DNA from: QHXQ01 sp036389375
GTDB lineage: Bacteria; Acidobacteriota; Blastocatellia; Pyrinomonadales; Pyrinomonadaceae
Reading direction: 5' to 3'
NCBI GenBank assembly: GCA_036389375.1
Contig: DASVQA010000162.1
Span: forward strand, 1-23,435
Length of the DNA: 23,435 bases
The notes beneath the pieces were generated by a model. That model did no database searches. It was not told where the DNA came from and saw only the letters and a program-made list of their open reading frames with translations. Below, piece after piece: positions 1-8,083 of this stretch. Position 1 is the first letter of the stretch. Each line of letters starts with the position of its first letter. Position numbers and translations under genes: made by a program.

Positions 1-131
1 GCCAAACCGCTCGTTGAACTCAAGTCTGACACTGTATCTGCAATTTACTATCTTAATATCCCGAATATGTTTCATGTCTGTCCGCTACAAGACCAACCGC
101 GTGTGCTTCGCAGCGCCCCGGCCGTTACGCT

Positions 132-947
132 TCATCTTTGCTCGGGCGCTTCGGCCGCAGCCCAAAGGACGAAACCTATAACTTCCGCCACGATAGCCGG
201 ATCGGTCGTATTGTCAGCGCGCCATGCTTGCGCCCGCGCGACCGTTGCGCGCCAAGGTTCGGGCAGCACCGCGCGCGCCCACGCAACCGCGCGCCGTTTG
301 CTCGCCAACTCTGCGTGCGCCAGCGTGTAGCGCGCGCGGCACATTGTCTCTACGACGTAGGCGGCCGCGCCCCTGCGCGGGGCTTGCCATTCAGGGTCGC
401 TCAGGTTCTGCGCCCACGCGGCCCAGTCGCGCAGGCGCACGCGGGTCGCAGCCAGAATGTCGGCCGTCGAGATCGGATCGATCAGGGTTTGCGGCGGCGG
501 CCCTAAGAGCGCAATGCCGTGCCGGCGGACAGTCCAACGCTCAAATATCCAGTTGGTCGAATGCTCGCTCCACGCCAGCTTGTCGCCTTGCCCGAGCGTC
601 GGGTGGCTGAGGCCTGTTTGAAACTGGCGCAAGGCTGCGCGGTCAAGATAAGCCAACTCGATTCTGTTGGCATAGGGATTCGGGCCGGCCGCCAACTGTG
701 CGTGCAGGTCTGCGAGCGCAGTAAATTCGGGCGCGCTCACGCGGCGCTCGGTCACGGCCAGCACGTCAACGTCGCTCGTCTCCGGGATAAAGTCGCCGGT
801 GACGAGCGAGCCACGCAGGTAAACGCCCACGAGATTGTCCCTGAGTTGCGCCTGCACGCCCGCCAGCACGGCTTGCAGCATCGCCGCGACATCCGCTGAA
901 AGATTCAGACCGGCCGGTTGTCCAACCTCTGCCCGCGTTCTACCCAT
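132..947 (-). CDS. AadA-like nucleotidyltransferase
   Basis: A 271-residue protein of the DNA polymerase beta-type nucleotidyltransferase fold. The N-terminal part has the signature G46-S47 followed by D59-V-D61 (GSLVTGDFIPETSDVDV), which in this family binds the two metals and NTP. E97 in RIELAYL sits where aminoglycoside adenylyltransferases (ANT(3'')/ANT(9)) carry their catalytic base. The rest is helical, as in the AadA/DUF4111 C-terminal domain. Known members move AMP to spectinomycin or streptomycin hydroxyls, but many environmental homologues have unknown substrates, so resistance is only a possibility. The ATG at 947 has AAGGG (complement of 956-960) eight bases upstream. The gene is cytosolic (no signal) and diverges from the kinase gene at 986 across 38 bp. 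Fold and family are fairly secure; the substrate is not. Confidence 0.85.
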   Translation of the reverse strand: MGRTRAEVGQPAGLNLSADVAAMLQAVLAGVQAQLRDNLVGVYLRGSLVTGDFIPETSDVDVLAVTERRVSAPEFTALADLHAQLAAGPNPYANRIELAYLDRAALRQFQTGLSHPTLGQGDKLAWSEHSTNWIFERWTVRRHGIALLGPPPQTLIDPISTADILAATRVRLRDWAAWAQNLSDPEWQAPRRGAAAYVVETMCRARYTLAHAELASKRRAVAWARAVLPEPWRATVARAQAWRADNTTDPAIVAEVIGFVLWAAAEAPEQR

Positions 948-985
948 CTCGCCTGCCCTTGTGATTTAGCTTTTACCGGCCGAAC

Positions 986-1975
986 ATGAATAATAGCAGC
1001 GGCATGTCTTCCAATCTATCGGGGCCACTGCCAGCACCCGGCGCGCTCAAGCGCCTGCTCGGCAACATCTTCAACGAGCAACGAATCGCCAATGTTCAGT
1101 TGCTCGCAGATGGTCTGTGCAACTTCAATTACAAGGTCGAGTTCGACTCCGGCGCGGAGCCGGTCGTGCTGCGCATCTACGGGCGCGACCCGGCGGCGTG
1201 CCCGAAAGAGGCCGCTCTGCTCCGCCACGTGCGCGCAACGCTGCCTGTGCCTGAAGTCCTGCACGTTGAGACGCACGGGCGTTGCGGCGTCGGCCCATTT
1301 CTCATCACGCGGTACGTCGCCGGGATCACGTTCCGGCAGTTGCGCAGCACGCGCGAGCCGTTAGCGATTGCACAGGCCGCCTATGCAATCGGCGAAACGC
1401 TCGCAGCCTTCGGTCGCTACAAATTTGCGCGGGCGGGTGCGCTCGGCGCCGGTCTCGCCGTCGTTGATGATGAGTTGCACGGTGTGCCGACGATCCCTGA
1501 ATTGATTGATGCCTACCTCGCCGCGCCGCAGCTTCGCGTAATGCTCGCGGCGAACGTGCGCGCACGACTGCACGCGCTTGTATGGTCGCGCGCCGCAGAC
1601 CTCGCACGCTTGCAGACCGAGACGTGCCTTGTGCATCGTGACTTCAATAATCGAAATGTGCTTGTGCGGCCGGAGCGCGGGCGTTGGCGCGTCGCGGCAA
1701 TCGTTGATTGGGAGTATGCGGCGGCTGGCTCGCCCATGTTCGACATCGCCAGTTTCCTTCAGTACGAACAAAGACGCAGCCCTGCGCGCGAGCCGCACTT
1801 CTCTGCGGGCTACGAGCACGGCGGCGGGCGGCTGCCGCCGGACTGGTGGCAGCTTGCGCGCATCGTCAACTTGCTCAGTCAGTGCGCGACGTTGACGGAG
1901 CGCGGCGTGCCGGCGGCGATCAAGACAGAAGTGGCCGATCTGGTGCGAGCGACGGCGGCGGAAACCCAAGTGTAG
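986..1975 (+). CDS. APH-family phosphotransferase (kinase fold)
   Basis: A 329-residue protein with the aminoglycoside/choline kinase fold. The catalytic loop is LVHRDFNNRNVLV with H217, D219 and N224, and the metal-binding motif is D241-WEYA. Both are diagnostic of the APH superfamily. The N-lobe shows a VVLRIYG strand (60-66), then KEAALLRHV (74-82), which fits the helix carrying the conserved Glu. Members phosphorylate aminoglycosides, homoserine, choline, fructosamine or macrolides; nothing here decides between these. No Shine-Dalgarno is visible before the ATG at 986 or before the next in-frame ATG at 1004, so a leaderless or weakly initiated message is likely. It diverges from an AadA-like gene. 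That pairs two families known for antibiotic modification, but the pairing alone does not prove a resistance function. Confidence 0.85.
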   Translation: MNNSSGMSSNLSGPLPAPGALKRLLGNIFNEQRIANVQLLADGLCNFNYKVEFDSGAEPVVLRIYGRDPAACPKEAALLRHVRATLPVPEVLHVETHGRCGVGPFLITRYVAGITFRQLRSTREPLAIAQAAYAIGETLAAFGRYKFARAGALGAGLAVVDDELHGVPTIPELIDAYLAAPQLRVMLAANVRARLHALVWSRAADLARLQTETCLVHRDFNNRNVLVRPERGRWRVAAIVDWEYAAAGSPMFDIASFLQYEQRRSPAREPHFSAGYEHGGGRLPPDWWQLARIVNLLSQCATLTERGVPAAIKTEVADLVRATAAETQV

Positions 1976-2262
1976 CGTTTGTGCGCCCGCTCCCGTGACT
2001 GCGCCCGGCGGGCACGCGCTCGCGGCCAGAGACAGAGGTGCTGATTTCGCTTGAAGGAATATCGCCACTCCGTTAACCTCATCCGAAATGAACTTGCCGG
2101 ATACGAGCACGCCCCCCGAAGGGCTGGAATTGTCTCCGCGCGTCGTGTGCGTTTGGCAATCGGCGCGAATGTGTAAGATGCTCTGACCAGTCAAGCTCAA
2201 GCTCAAATATCAGGCCGCAAAGGGCCGCACAAAAAGTTGGCGGCGCTAATTCGGAGGAAACA

Positions 2263-2685
2263 GTGAAAGCAACGGGTACGCAGGCAACACCTGAGGTCAT
2301 TGAATCATGGGTCGAGGTCTTCAACCTTTTTCAGGAATGCACGGGTGAACGCCGCGAGCGGTTACAGCAGATCGCCGAACGCCTCGGCATCACCTACAAG
2401 ATCGCGCGCCGTCGGCTGCGCAATTACGAGTCTATGCACAAACTGCCGACGAGCATGCCACCCTCAACGCGCCCGGCTGAAGCGACGCGCACGCCGGGCA
2501 AAAAGCCGACCGCCACTGCCGCCGCGCCCGCCGACGGCACAGACCAACAGCTTATGTGCGCGGACTGCCGGCAGGAGTTCACCTGGAGCGCCGGTGAGCA
2601 GGAATACTACCGGCAGAAAGGCTTCGAGCCGCCCCGCCGCTGCAAGCCCTGCCGCGAGGCGAAGAAGGCGCGCACCATGCGCTAA
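2263..2685 (+). CDS. Small helix-turn-helix / zinc-ribbon protein
   Basis: A 140-residue cytosolic protein starting at GTG, supported by GGAGG at 2253-2257 with five bases of spacing. Residues about 31-57 (RERLQQIAERLGIT then KIARRRLRNYE) look like a helix-turn-helix. Residues 62-97 are a Pro/Ala/Thr linker. The C-terminal 43 residues form a zinc ribbon with C99-x2-C102 and C127-x2-C130, surrounding an EYYRQKGFEPPRRC segment. This matches the short zinc-ribbon family (probable zinc-binding domain) often found as a free-standing 60-90-residue protein. Fusion to an HTH suggests a nucleic-acid-binding or regulatory role, which is inference. The gene has its own leader and is closed by a hairpin, so it appears monocistronic. 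Confidence 0.75.
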   Translation: MKATGTQATPEVIESWVEVFNLFQECTGERRERLQQIAERLGITYKIARRRLRNYESMHKLPTSMPPSTRPAEATRTPGKKPTATAAAPADGTDQQLMCADCRQEFTWSAGEQEYYRQKGFEPPRRCKPCREAKKARTMR

Positions 2686-2689
2686 AGCC

Positions 2690-2724
2690 TGATCGGCGCG
2701 CACGGACGCGCCCCGCGCCGATCA
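2690..2724. terminator. Hairpin after the zinc-ribbon gene
   Basis: A perfect 11-bp inverted repeat: TGATCGGCGCG at 2690-2700 and CGCGCCGATCA at 2714-2724, with a 13-base loop, four bases after the stop codon. There is no T-tract directly behind it (TTTT comes about 14 bases later), so it is terminator-like rather than a classical intrinsic terminator. It separates the zinc-ribbon gene from the ABC operon. Confidence 0.5.
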
Positions 2725-2766
2725 TGGCCATCTCTGCTTTTACCAGATTGCATCGAGGCCAAACGC

Positions 2767-3780
2767 GTGCCAACAGACACTACGCCCTTCGCCGGACAGT
2801 CAGCCGCCGCTGAGACAACGCGCGCCGCCGCGCCGCACGCGCCCGTCGCCGCACGCGCGGGCGTGGCGCTCTCGTGTACGGGGCTGGTCAAACGCTACAG
2901 CGACGTGACGGCCGTTAACGGTCTCGATCTGGAAGTTTACGCGGGCGAGTGCTTCGGGCTGCTCGGGCCGAACGGCGCGGGCAAGACGACGAGCGTTGAA
3001 ATATTCGAGGGGCTGACGCGGCCCGACGGCGGCACGGTCGAGGTGCTCGGCGCGTGTTGGGGCGCGGGGCACGACCGCGCGTTGCGTAGCCGCTTCGCCG
3101 TCCAGTTGCAGGAGACGAAGCTGACGGAGAAGCTGACCGTGGCCGAGACGATCAAGCTGTTTCGGAGTTTCTACGAACACGGGCGCGACGTGGACGACGT
3201 GATCCGCATGGTCGAACTGGAAGAGAAGCGGGACGCGCGCGTGGGCAAACTCTCCGGCGGGCAGCGGCAGCGGCTCGCCATCGCGTGCGCGCTCGCGGGC
3301 GACCCCGAACTGCTCTTTCTGGACGAGCCGACGACCGGACTCGATCCGCAGGCGCGGCTCAAGCTGTGGGACATCGTGGAACAGTTTCGCGCGCACGGCG
3401 GCACAGTCCTGCTCACGACGCATTACATGGAAGAGGCAGCGCGGCTCTGCGACCGCGTCGCCGTCATGGATCAGGGGCGCATCATCGCGCTCGGCACGCC
3501 GGCCGAACTCGTCGCCTCGCTCGGCGCGGATCAGATCGTCGAGTTCAGCTTTGCGGGCGACGTGCCGGCCGCCGCCTTGCAAGCTCTGCCCGGCGTGCGG
3601 AATGTGCGTGCGAGCGAAAACTCATACGCCTTGACCGTCTCGGACATCGGCAGCGCCCTGCCCGCGCTGCTTGCGGAGTTGCAACGCCACCGCGCTGAGA
3701 TCGTCACGCTCACCACACATCAGGCGACGCTCGAAGACGTATTCGTGAGTCTCACGGGAAGGACGTTGCGCGATGCCTGA
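2767..3780 (+). CDS. ABC exporter ATP-binding protein (DrrA/CcmA type)
   Basis: The 337-residue ATPase subunit of an ABC-2-type exporter. The motifs are Walker A GPNGAGKTT (67-75), a Q-loop around Q113-Q115, signature LSGGQ (162-166), Walker B LLFLDE (182-187), a D-loop in GLDP, and the switch H219. A C-terminal domain after about residue 250 ends in LEDVFVSLTG, typical of DrrA/NatA-like exporters. The GTG start has GAGG at 2755-2758, eight bases upstream. The first 33 residues are an Ala/Thr-rich tail absent from most family members, and no internal start is available to remove them. The gene ends with an 8-bp overlap onto the permease gene, so the two are translationally coupled and form one transporter. 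The exported substrate is unknown. Confidence 0.93.
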   Translation: MPTDTTPFAGQSAAAETTRAAAPHAPVAARAGVALSCTGLVKRYSDVTAVNGLDLEVYAGECFGLLGPNGAGKTTSVEIFEGLTRPDGGTVEVLGACWGAGHDRALRSRFAVQLQETKLTEKLTVAETIKLFRSFYEHGRDVDDVIRMVELEEKRDARVGKLSGGQRQRLAIACALAGDPELLFLDEPTTGLDPQARLKLWDIVEQFRAHGGTVLLTTHYMEEAARLCDRVAVMDQGRIIALGTPAELVASLGADQIVEFSFAGDVPAAALQALPGVRNVRASENSYALTVSDIGSALPALLAELQRHRAEIVTLTTHQATLEDVFVSLTGRTLRDA

Positions 3781-4930
3781 CGCTGCGCCTGCCGCACAAA
3801 AGTCGGAACGCCTGCACCCGCTCGTCGAATTGACGCTGGCGCGCGTCCGCGAATTTCTGCGCGAGCCGGAAGTGATCTTCTGGGTCTTCATCTTTCCCGT
3901 CCTGCTGGCCTTCGCGCTCGGCATAGCCTTTCGCAACACCGCGCCGGCGAAGCTACGCATCGCCGTCGAAGCGGATCAGGCGACGGGCGCGCAGGCACTG
4001 ACAACTGCGCTCGCCCGCTCAGACGAGATCGACGCGCAGTTACTCGCGCCCGCCGAGGCCGCACAGGCGCTCCGCAGCGGCAAGATCGCGCTCATCGTGC
4101 GTCAGACGGCGCGGGCGGGCGACGCGCCACCACCTGCGGGCGCAGGCCCGGCCGATGCAGGCCCACGTTCGTCAACTGCTGCTTCAACCGCGATGCCGTC
4201 GGTCGAGTATCGCTATGATCCTTCGCGCCCTGACGGTCATCTGGCGCGGCTCGTGGTGGACGACGCTTTGCAGCGCGCGTATGGACGCACGGACGTGGCG
4301 CGCGTCCGCGACGAGCGCGTGACCGAGCCGGGCGCACGCTACATTGATTATCTGATTCCGGGTCTGCTCGGTCTGAATCTGATGGGCAGCGGGTTGTGGG
4401 GCGTCGGCTTTGCGATTGTGACGGCGCGCATGCGCAAACTGCTCAAGCGGCTGGCGGCGACGCCCATGCGCCGCTCGCACTATCTGTTGTCGTTCGTCCT
4501 CTCGCGCATGCTCTTTCTCTTCCTTGAGGTCATGCTGATCCTGCTCTTTGCGCGGCTCACGTTTGGCTACAAGGTACACGGCTCATACGCGTTGATGGCA
4601 CTGCTGTTGCTCGTCGGCGCACTGACGTTCGCGGGCATCGGGCTGCTCGTGGCCGCGCGTCCGCAGACGATTGAAGGCGTCTCCGGCTTGATGAACCTGG
4701 TGATGCTGCCGATGTGGCTGCTCTCCGGCACGTTCTTTTCGGCGGCGCGCTTCCCCGGCTTCCTGCAACCGTTTATCAAACTTTTGCCGCTCACGGCCCT
4801 GAACGATGGCTTACGCGCCGTGATGAACGAGGGCGCAACGCTCGGCGGCGTGTGGCTGATGCTGTTAATCCTGCTGTCATGGTGCGTGGTCAGTTTCATA
4901 CTCGCCCTGCGTCTCTTTCGCTGGCAGTAG
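3773..4930 (+). CDS. ABC-2 type exporter permease
   Basis: A 385-residue membrane subunit that pairs with the upstream ATPase; its ATG lies inside the last codons of that gene. About six membrane segments are visible: 34-53, 193-217, 240-263, 273-295, 304-323 and 358-380. A large soluble loop (about 55-190) between the first and second is the usual layout of the ABC2_membrane_3 / NatB-like class. The cytoplasmic coupling region RMRKLLKRLAATPMRR (219-234) and the LSGTFFSAARFP loop (317-328) are family hallmarks. Residues 112-142 of the external loop form a Pro/Ala/Gly/Ser low-complexity insertion with no obvious function. Drug, lipid or peptide export are all possible. The acylase gene directly downstream suggests that transport and extracytoplasmic hydrolysis are co-expressed. 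Confidence 0.9.
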   Translation: MPDAAPAAQKSERLHPLVELTLARVREFLREPEVIFWVFIFPVLLAFALGIAFRNTAPAKLRIAVEADQATGAQALTTALARSDEIDAQLLAPAEAAQALRSGKIALIVRQTARAGDAPPPAGAGPADAGPRSSTAASTAMPSVEYRYDPSRPDGHLARLVVDDALQRAYGRTDVARVRDERVTEPGARYIDYLIPGLLGLNLMGSGLWGVGFAIVTARMRKLLKRLAATPMRRSHYLLSFVLSRMLFLFLEVMLILLFARLTFGYKVHGSYALMALLLLVGALTFAGIGLLVAARPQTIEGVSGLMNLVMLPMWLLSGTFFSAARFPGFLQPFIKLLPLTALNDGLRAVMNEGATLGGVWLMLLILLSWCVVSFILALRLFRWQ

Positions 4931-5016
4931 CTGGCTGAGTTATGTTATTTAGCGCAAGCGGTCGCGGGTTAGCGCATCGGCTGGCTCGCTTGCTCACGCT
5001 CCACCAACTTTCGCCC

Positions 5017-5023
5017 AAAGAGG
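5017..5023 (+). promoter_or_regulatory. Ribosome binding site of the acylase gene
   Basis: AAAGAGG lies eight bases before the ATG at 5032. This favours 5032 over the in-frame ATG at 4942, which has no comparable site. Starting at 5032 also puts a standard signal peptide at the very N-terminus. Confidence 0.6.
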
Positions 5024-5031
5024 TTTCCGGC

Positions 5032-7482
5032 ATGTCTCATTCCCGCGTGCAGGTCTGTCTGTTTACGTTGCTCTGCCTGCTGTCGGCCGCGCACCCCGTC
5101 TGGCGCGCGCACGCACAAACCAACACAAGCGGCACGAGCGAGCGGGCCGCGCCGGTGCAACTTGCGGGGCTGCGGAGCGTCGTCAACATCCGGCGCGACG
5201 AACGCGGCGTGCCCTACCTCGAAGCGGCCAACGAGGACGACCTCTACTTCGCGCAGGGCTTCATCACGGCGAGCGACCGCCTGTGGCAGATGGATTTGCT
5301 GCGGCGTGCGGCGCGCGGCGAGTTGTCGGAGATTTTCGGCAGCACGACGCTCGAAGAGGATAAGCGGCGACGTGCTTTCGGCTTCGCCGCCATCTCGGAA
5401 TCGTCGGTCGCGCTGCTTGCCCCGCCGCTCAGACGTGCGCTCGAAGCTTACGCGCGCGGCGTCAACGCCTACATCGCCACGCGCGACGAGAAGAATCTCC
5501 CGACCGAGTTTCAGATACTCGGCTACAAGCCGCGCGAGTGGCGACCGGCCGATTCGCTCGTCGTCGGCAAGAATCTGGCGGAGGCGCTCTCGACCAGTTG
5601 GCAGAAAGACCTCTTGCGCGCCGCGCTCGCGGACATCGCGCCGGAGCGACGCGCTGAACTGCTGGCGGAAACGTCAACGCTCGACGTGCTGGTTGTCGGG
5701 AGCGACGCGCCGAAGCGGGTCAGCGCCGCGCCGCCGCAGCCTGCGCCCGCGCTCGCCGCGCAAGCACTCGCGGCCCTCTCGGCCGATCTGGCTGCACGCG
5801 CGCGCACGCTGGCGCGCATCGGTCTCGACGCTGAAGAGGGCGCGGCGAGCAACAACTGGGTCGTCTCCGGCGCACACAGCGCGTCGGGTCAGCCGATGCT
5901 GGCCAACGATCCGCACCTTTCACCCGCCGCGCCTTCGATCTGGCATCTGGTTTCTTTGAGCGCGCCCGGTTTGCACGTGGCCGGCGTCACGCTGCCGGGC
6001 GCACCCGGCGTCGTCATCGGACACAACGAACGGATCGCGTGGGGCATGACCAACCTCGACCCCGACGTGCAGGACTTGTACGCGGAGAAGTTCGATCCGG
6101 CGAACCCGCGCCGCTACCAGACGCCGCAAGGCTGGCGCGACGCCGACATCCGCCACGAAGAGATACGCGTGCGCAAGAGTCCGATTGACGCGCAGACCGA
6201 AGTCGTTGCTTACGATGTGACGGTCACGCGGCACGGCCCCGTCATCTTCGAGCAGGGCGGCGTGCGTTACGCCTTGCGTTGGCCGGCGCTTGAGGCGCAG
6301 GCGGTCGAGTTTGCCGGTCTCTTCCATCTCAACCGTGCGGGCGACTGGCAGGAGTTTACAAACGCGCTCAGCCAGTACACGGGGCCGACGCAGAACTTTG
6401 TCTATGCCGACACGAAAGGGCACATAGGCTACTACGGCGCGGGGCGCATACCTGTGAGAAAGAGCGGCGACGGGAGCACGCCTTACGACGGCGCAACCGA
6501 TGCCGGCGAATGGACTGGCTACATACCCTTCAACGTGCTGCCGCACAGCTACGATCCGCCGGGCGGCATCATCGTCACGGCTAATCAGCGCGTCATCGGG
6601 CGCGACTATCCGTACTTCCTGACGCACGAATGGGCGCAACCCTATCGCGCACGCCGCATACTCAATCTGCTGCAAGCCAAACCTAAACTTACGACCGACG
6701 ACTTCCGCGCCATTCAAGCCGACGTTTACTCGTTCGGCGGCGCAACCTTCGCGCGCGGCGTCGTCGAAGCCATGCGCGGCGAGTCGGCTGCGGCCGGCGA
6801 TCCGCTCGCTGAGAAGTGGCGCGCGGACGCGGCGGCGCTCGCGGCGTGGGACGGGCGCATGGACGTTGCGTCGCACCCGGCGGCGCTCGTCGCACAGATG
6901 CGCGCCGCCTTTCGTCGGCGGCTGCTCACGGCCGCGCTCGGCGCTGAACGCGCACGCAGTTTTAATTGGAGCAACTTCGACGTGACGCTCGACCGCATCA
7001 TCACGGAGCGTCCCGCCGCGTGGCTGCCGAAGGAGTTCAACACTTACGCGGAACTTTTGCGGGTCTGCTACGCCGACGCGCGGCAGGCGCTCGCGCAACG
7101 GCTCGGCGCGGACGAGACGAAATGGACGTGGGGCAACTGGGCGCAGGTGCGTTTTCCGCACCCGCTCGCCGGCATCCCGCTCATCGGGCAGAAGTTTGCC
7201 ATCAAGCCTTTCGCCCAACAGGGCAGCGGCTACGCCGCCGGCACAGGCCCGACCGTGAACGTCGGCGCGGGCGTCTCGATGCGTTTTGTCGTGGACACGA
7301 GCGATTGGGACAAGACGCTTCAGGGCATCGCGCCGGGCGAGGCCGGCGACCCGGACAGTCCACACTGGCAAGATCAGGTCGCCGACTGGCGCGACGTGCA
7401 GCCGCGCCTCTTCCCCTTCAGTAAAACCGCCGTCAACAAAGCGGCCACCGCGACGCTCGTGCTGTCACCGCAGGGCAAGTGA
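5032..7482 (+). CDS. Exported penicillin acylase-family Ntn-hydrolase
   Basis: An 816-residue precursor (an alternative start at 4942 would add 30 residues). A Sec signal occupies about residues 1-29 (hydrophobic core VCLFTLLCLLSAA). The family is clear from the autocatalytic site G-A-A-S273-N-N-W, where Ser becomes the N-terminal nucleophile of the beta subunit after self-cleavage, and from LANDPHL, WGMTNLDPDVQDLY (from about 337), HGPVI (401-405) and GYYGAGRIPVR. The alpha chain would be about residues 30-272 and the beta chain 273-816, of normal size for penicillin G acylase, glutaryl-acylase and AHL/pyoverdine acylases (PvdQ, AhlM). All cleave an amide-linked acyl chain in the periplasm. 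Substrate class cannot be told from sequence alone. It follows the ABC exporter by 101 bp with no terminator, so it is probably in the same transcript. Confidence 0.92.
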   Translation: MSHSRVQVCLFTLLCLLSAAHPVWRAHAQTNTSGTSERAAPVQLAGLRSVVNIRRDERGVPYLEAANEDDLYFAQGFITASDRLWQMDLLRRAARGELSEIFGSTTLEEDKRRRAFGFAAISESSVALLAPPLRRALEAYARGVNAYIATRDEKNLPTEFQILGYKPREWRPADSLVVGKNLAEALSTSWQKDLLRAALADIAPERRAELLAETSTLDVLVVGSDAPKRVSAAPPQPAPALAAQALAALSADLAARARTLARIGLDAEEGAASNNWVVSGAHSASGQPMLANDPHLSPAAPSIWHLVSLSAPGLHVAGVTLPGAPGVVIGHNERIAWGMTNLDPDVQDLYAEKFDPANPRRYQTPQGWRDADIRHEEIRVRKSPIDAQTEVVAYDVTVTRHGPVIFEQGGVRYALRWPALEAQAVEFAGLFHLNRAGDWQEFTNALSQYTGPTQNFVYADTKGHIGYYGAGRIPVRKSGDGSTPYDGATDAGEWTGYIPFNVLPHSYDPPGGIIVTANQRVIGRDYPYFLTHEWAQPYRARRILNLLQAKPKLTTDDFRAIQADVYSFGGATFARGVVEAMRGESAAAGDPLAEKWRADAAALAAWDGRMDVASHPAALVAQMRAAFRRRLLTAALGAERARSFNWSNFDVTLDRIITERPAAWLPKEFNTYAELLRVCYADARQALAQRLGADETKWTWGNWAQVRFPHPLAGIPLIGQKFAIKPFAQQGSGYAAGTGPTVNVGAGVSMRFVVDTSDWDKTLQGIAPGEAGDPDSPHWQDQVADWRDVQPRLFPFSKTAVNKAATATLVLSPQGK

Positions 7483-7560
7483 GGGTTGACCCGTAGAGCG
7501 AAGGCGCGGCGCTACTGTTGTCAAAAGGCAACTGCTTCTCCGCGCTCGGAAAAATTTAGC

Positions 7561-7588
7561 TTGACAGTTTTTTAGCAACAGGTATATC
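7561..7588 (+). promoter_or_regulatory. Sigma-70-like promoter for the multicopper oxidase operon
   Basis: A perfect -35 box TTGACA (7561-7566), a 16-base spacer and TATATC (7583-7588, four of six matches to TATAAT). It lies in an AT-rich stretch about 80 bases after the acylase stop and is oriented toward the oxidase operon. Sigma-70 consensus in this organism is assumed, not shown. Confidence 0.55.
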
Positions 7589-7616
7589 TTCCGGCGCTGT
7601 TTAAGTGCCGGAAGAT
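7586..7616. promoter_or_regulatory. Palindrome overlapping the -10 box
   Basis: ATCTTCCGGC (7586-7595) is mirrored exactly by GCCGGAAGAT (7607-7616). The pairing continues inward (one G-T, C-G, T-A) to a 13-bp stem with a 5-base loop. It begins inside the -10 hexamer and spans the expected transcription start. It could be an operator for a dimeric repressor or a hairpin at the 5' end of the transcript. Confidence 0.5.
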
Positions 7617-7964
7617 GATCGTTCGACGCCCCTTGCCTTCAGTTTCATTCATCATCAAGTAATCCTTAGTTGATGTTCTAGCCCGGAGAGTCTTCTCTGA
7701 CCAGCACCTAAGCGCGCCCGTGCCCGCTTGTATTAAAACCGTAAGTCAATTACGTGTCCGTGCAAAGTAGTGTGTCCTTTACCGCAAGTTAAAAACTAAC
7801 ATTCCAATCAATCCAGGCTATTACTGACCGGATCGCTGCTATCACTTGAGCCTCGGCCGGTGTGCAGACATCAAAGGTCATCGTCTGCTTAACTCATATC
7901 TTATTAATGGCAATTCAACCGACTGGCTTTCGCGCCCGTCAAGCTTAAAACTTTCGTCCCTACG

Positions 7965-8000
7965 GCCGTGCGCCCAACCCTTAGACGCCGGGCGCACGGC
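7965..8000. terminator. GC-rich hairpin in the oxidase leader
   Basis: A perfect 11-bp inverted repeat, GCCGTGCGCCC (7965-7975) and GGGCGCACGGC (7990-8000), with a 14-base loop and no following T-run. It ends 92 bases before the oxidase start. Without a U-tract it is not a plain terminator; an attenuator or a structural element is as likely. Confidence 0.4.
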
Positions 8001-8077
8001 TCATGTCTGAAACCCACTCGTTTCGGGAGCTTCCAATTGTGGCCGGCTTGTCGCCACATTCCCCGGCACGGAATCAC

Positions 8078-8083
8078 AAGGAG
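8078..8083 (+). promoter_or_regulatory. Ribosome binding site deciding the oxidase start
   Basis: AAGGAG nine bases before the ATG at 8093. The in-frame ATG at 8003 has a hairpin rather than a ribosome site in front of it, so 8093 is chosen. This also puts the Tat motif within the first 33 residues. Confidence 0.8.

Noticed and set aside
1..131. Left edge as a possible gene fragment
   Set aside because: No frame here extends credibly or shows a domain; no terminator or RNA gene is recognisable.
2152..2179. Promoter-like TTGGCA ... TAAGAT before the zinc-ribbon gene
   Set aside because: The spacing is only 15 bases and both boxes are weak matches; not strong enough to list.
1361..2206. A 281-codon minus-strand frame over the kinase gene and the gap after it
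   Set aside because: Most of it is antisense to the APH motifs; the product shows no domain, and no ribosome site is visible.
4942..5031. Longer start for the acylase at 4942
   Set aside because: It would bury the signal peptide 30 residues in, and 5032 has the better ribosome site. It is not fully excluded.
5920..7371. A 483-codon minus-strand frame inside the acylase gene
   Set aside because: Antisense shadow: Arg/Ala/Val-rich, with no recognisable domain, opposite a strongly supported acylase.
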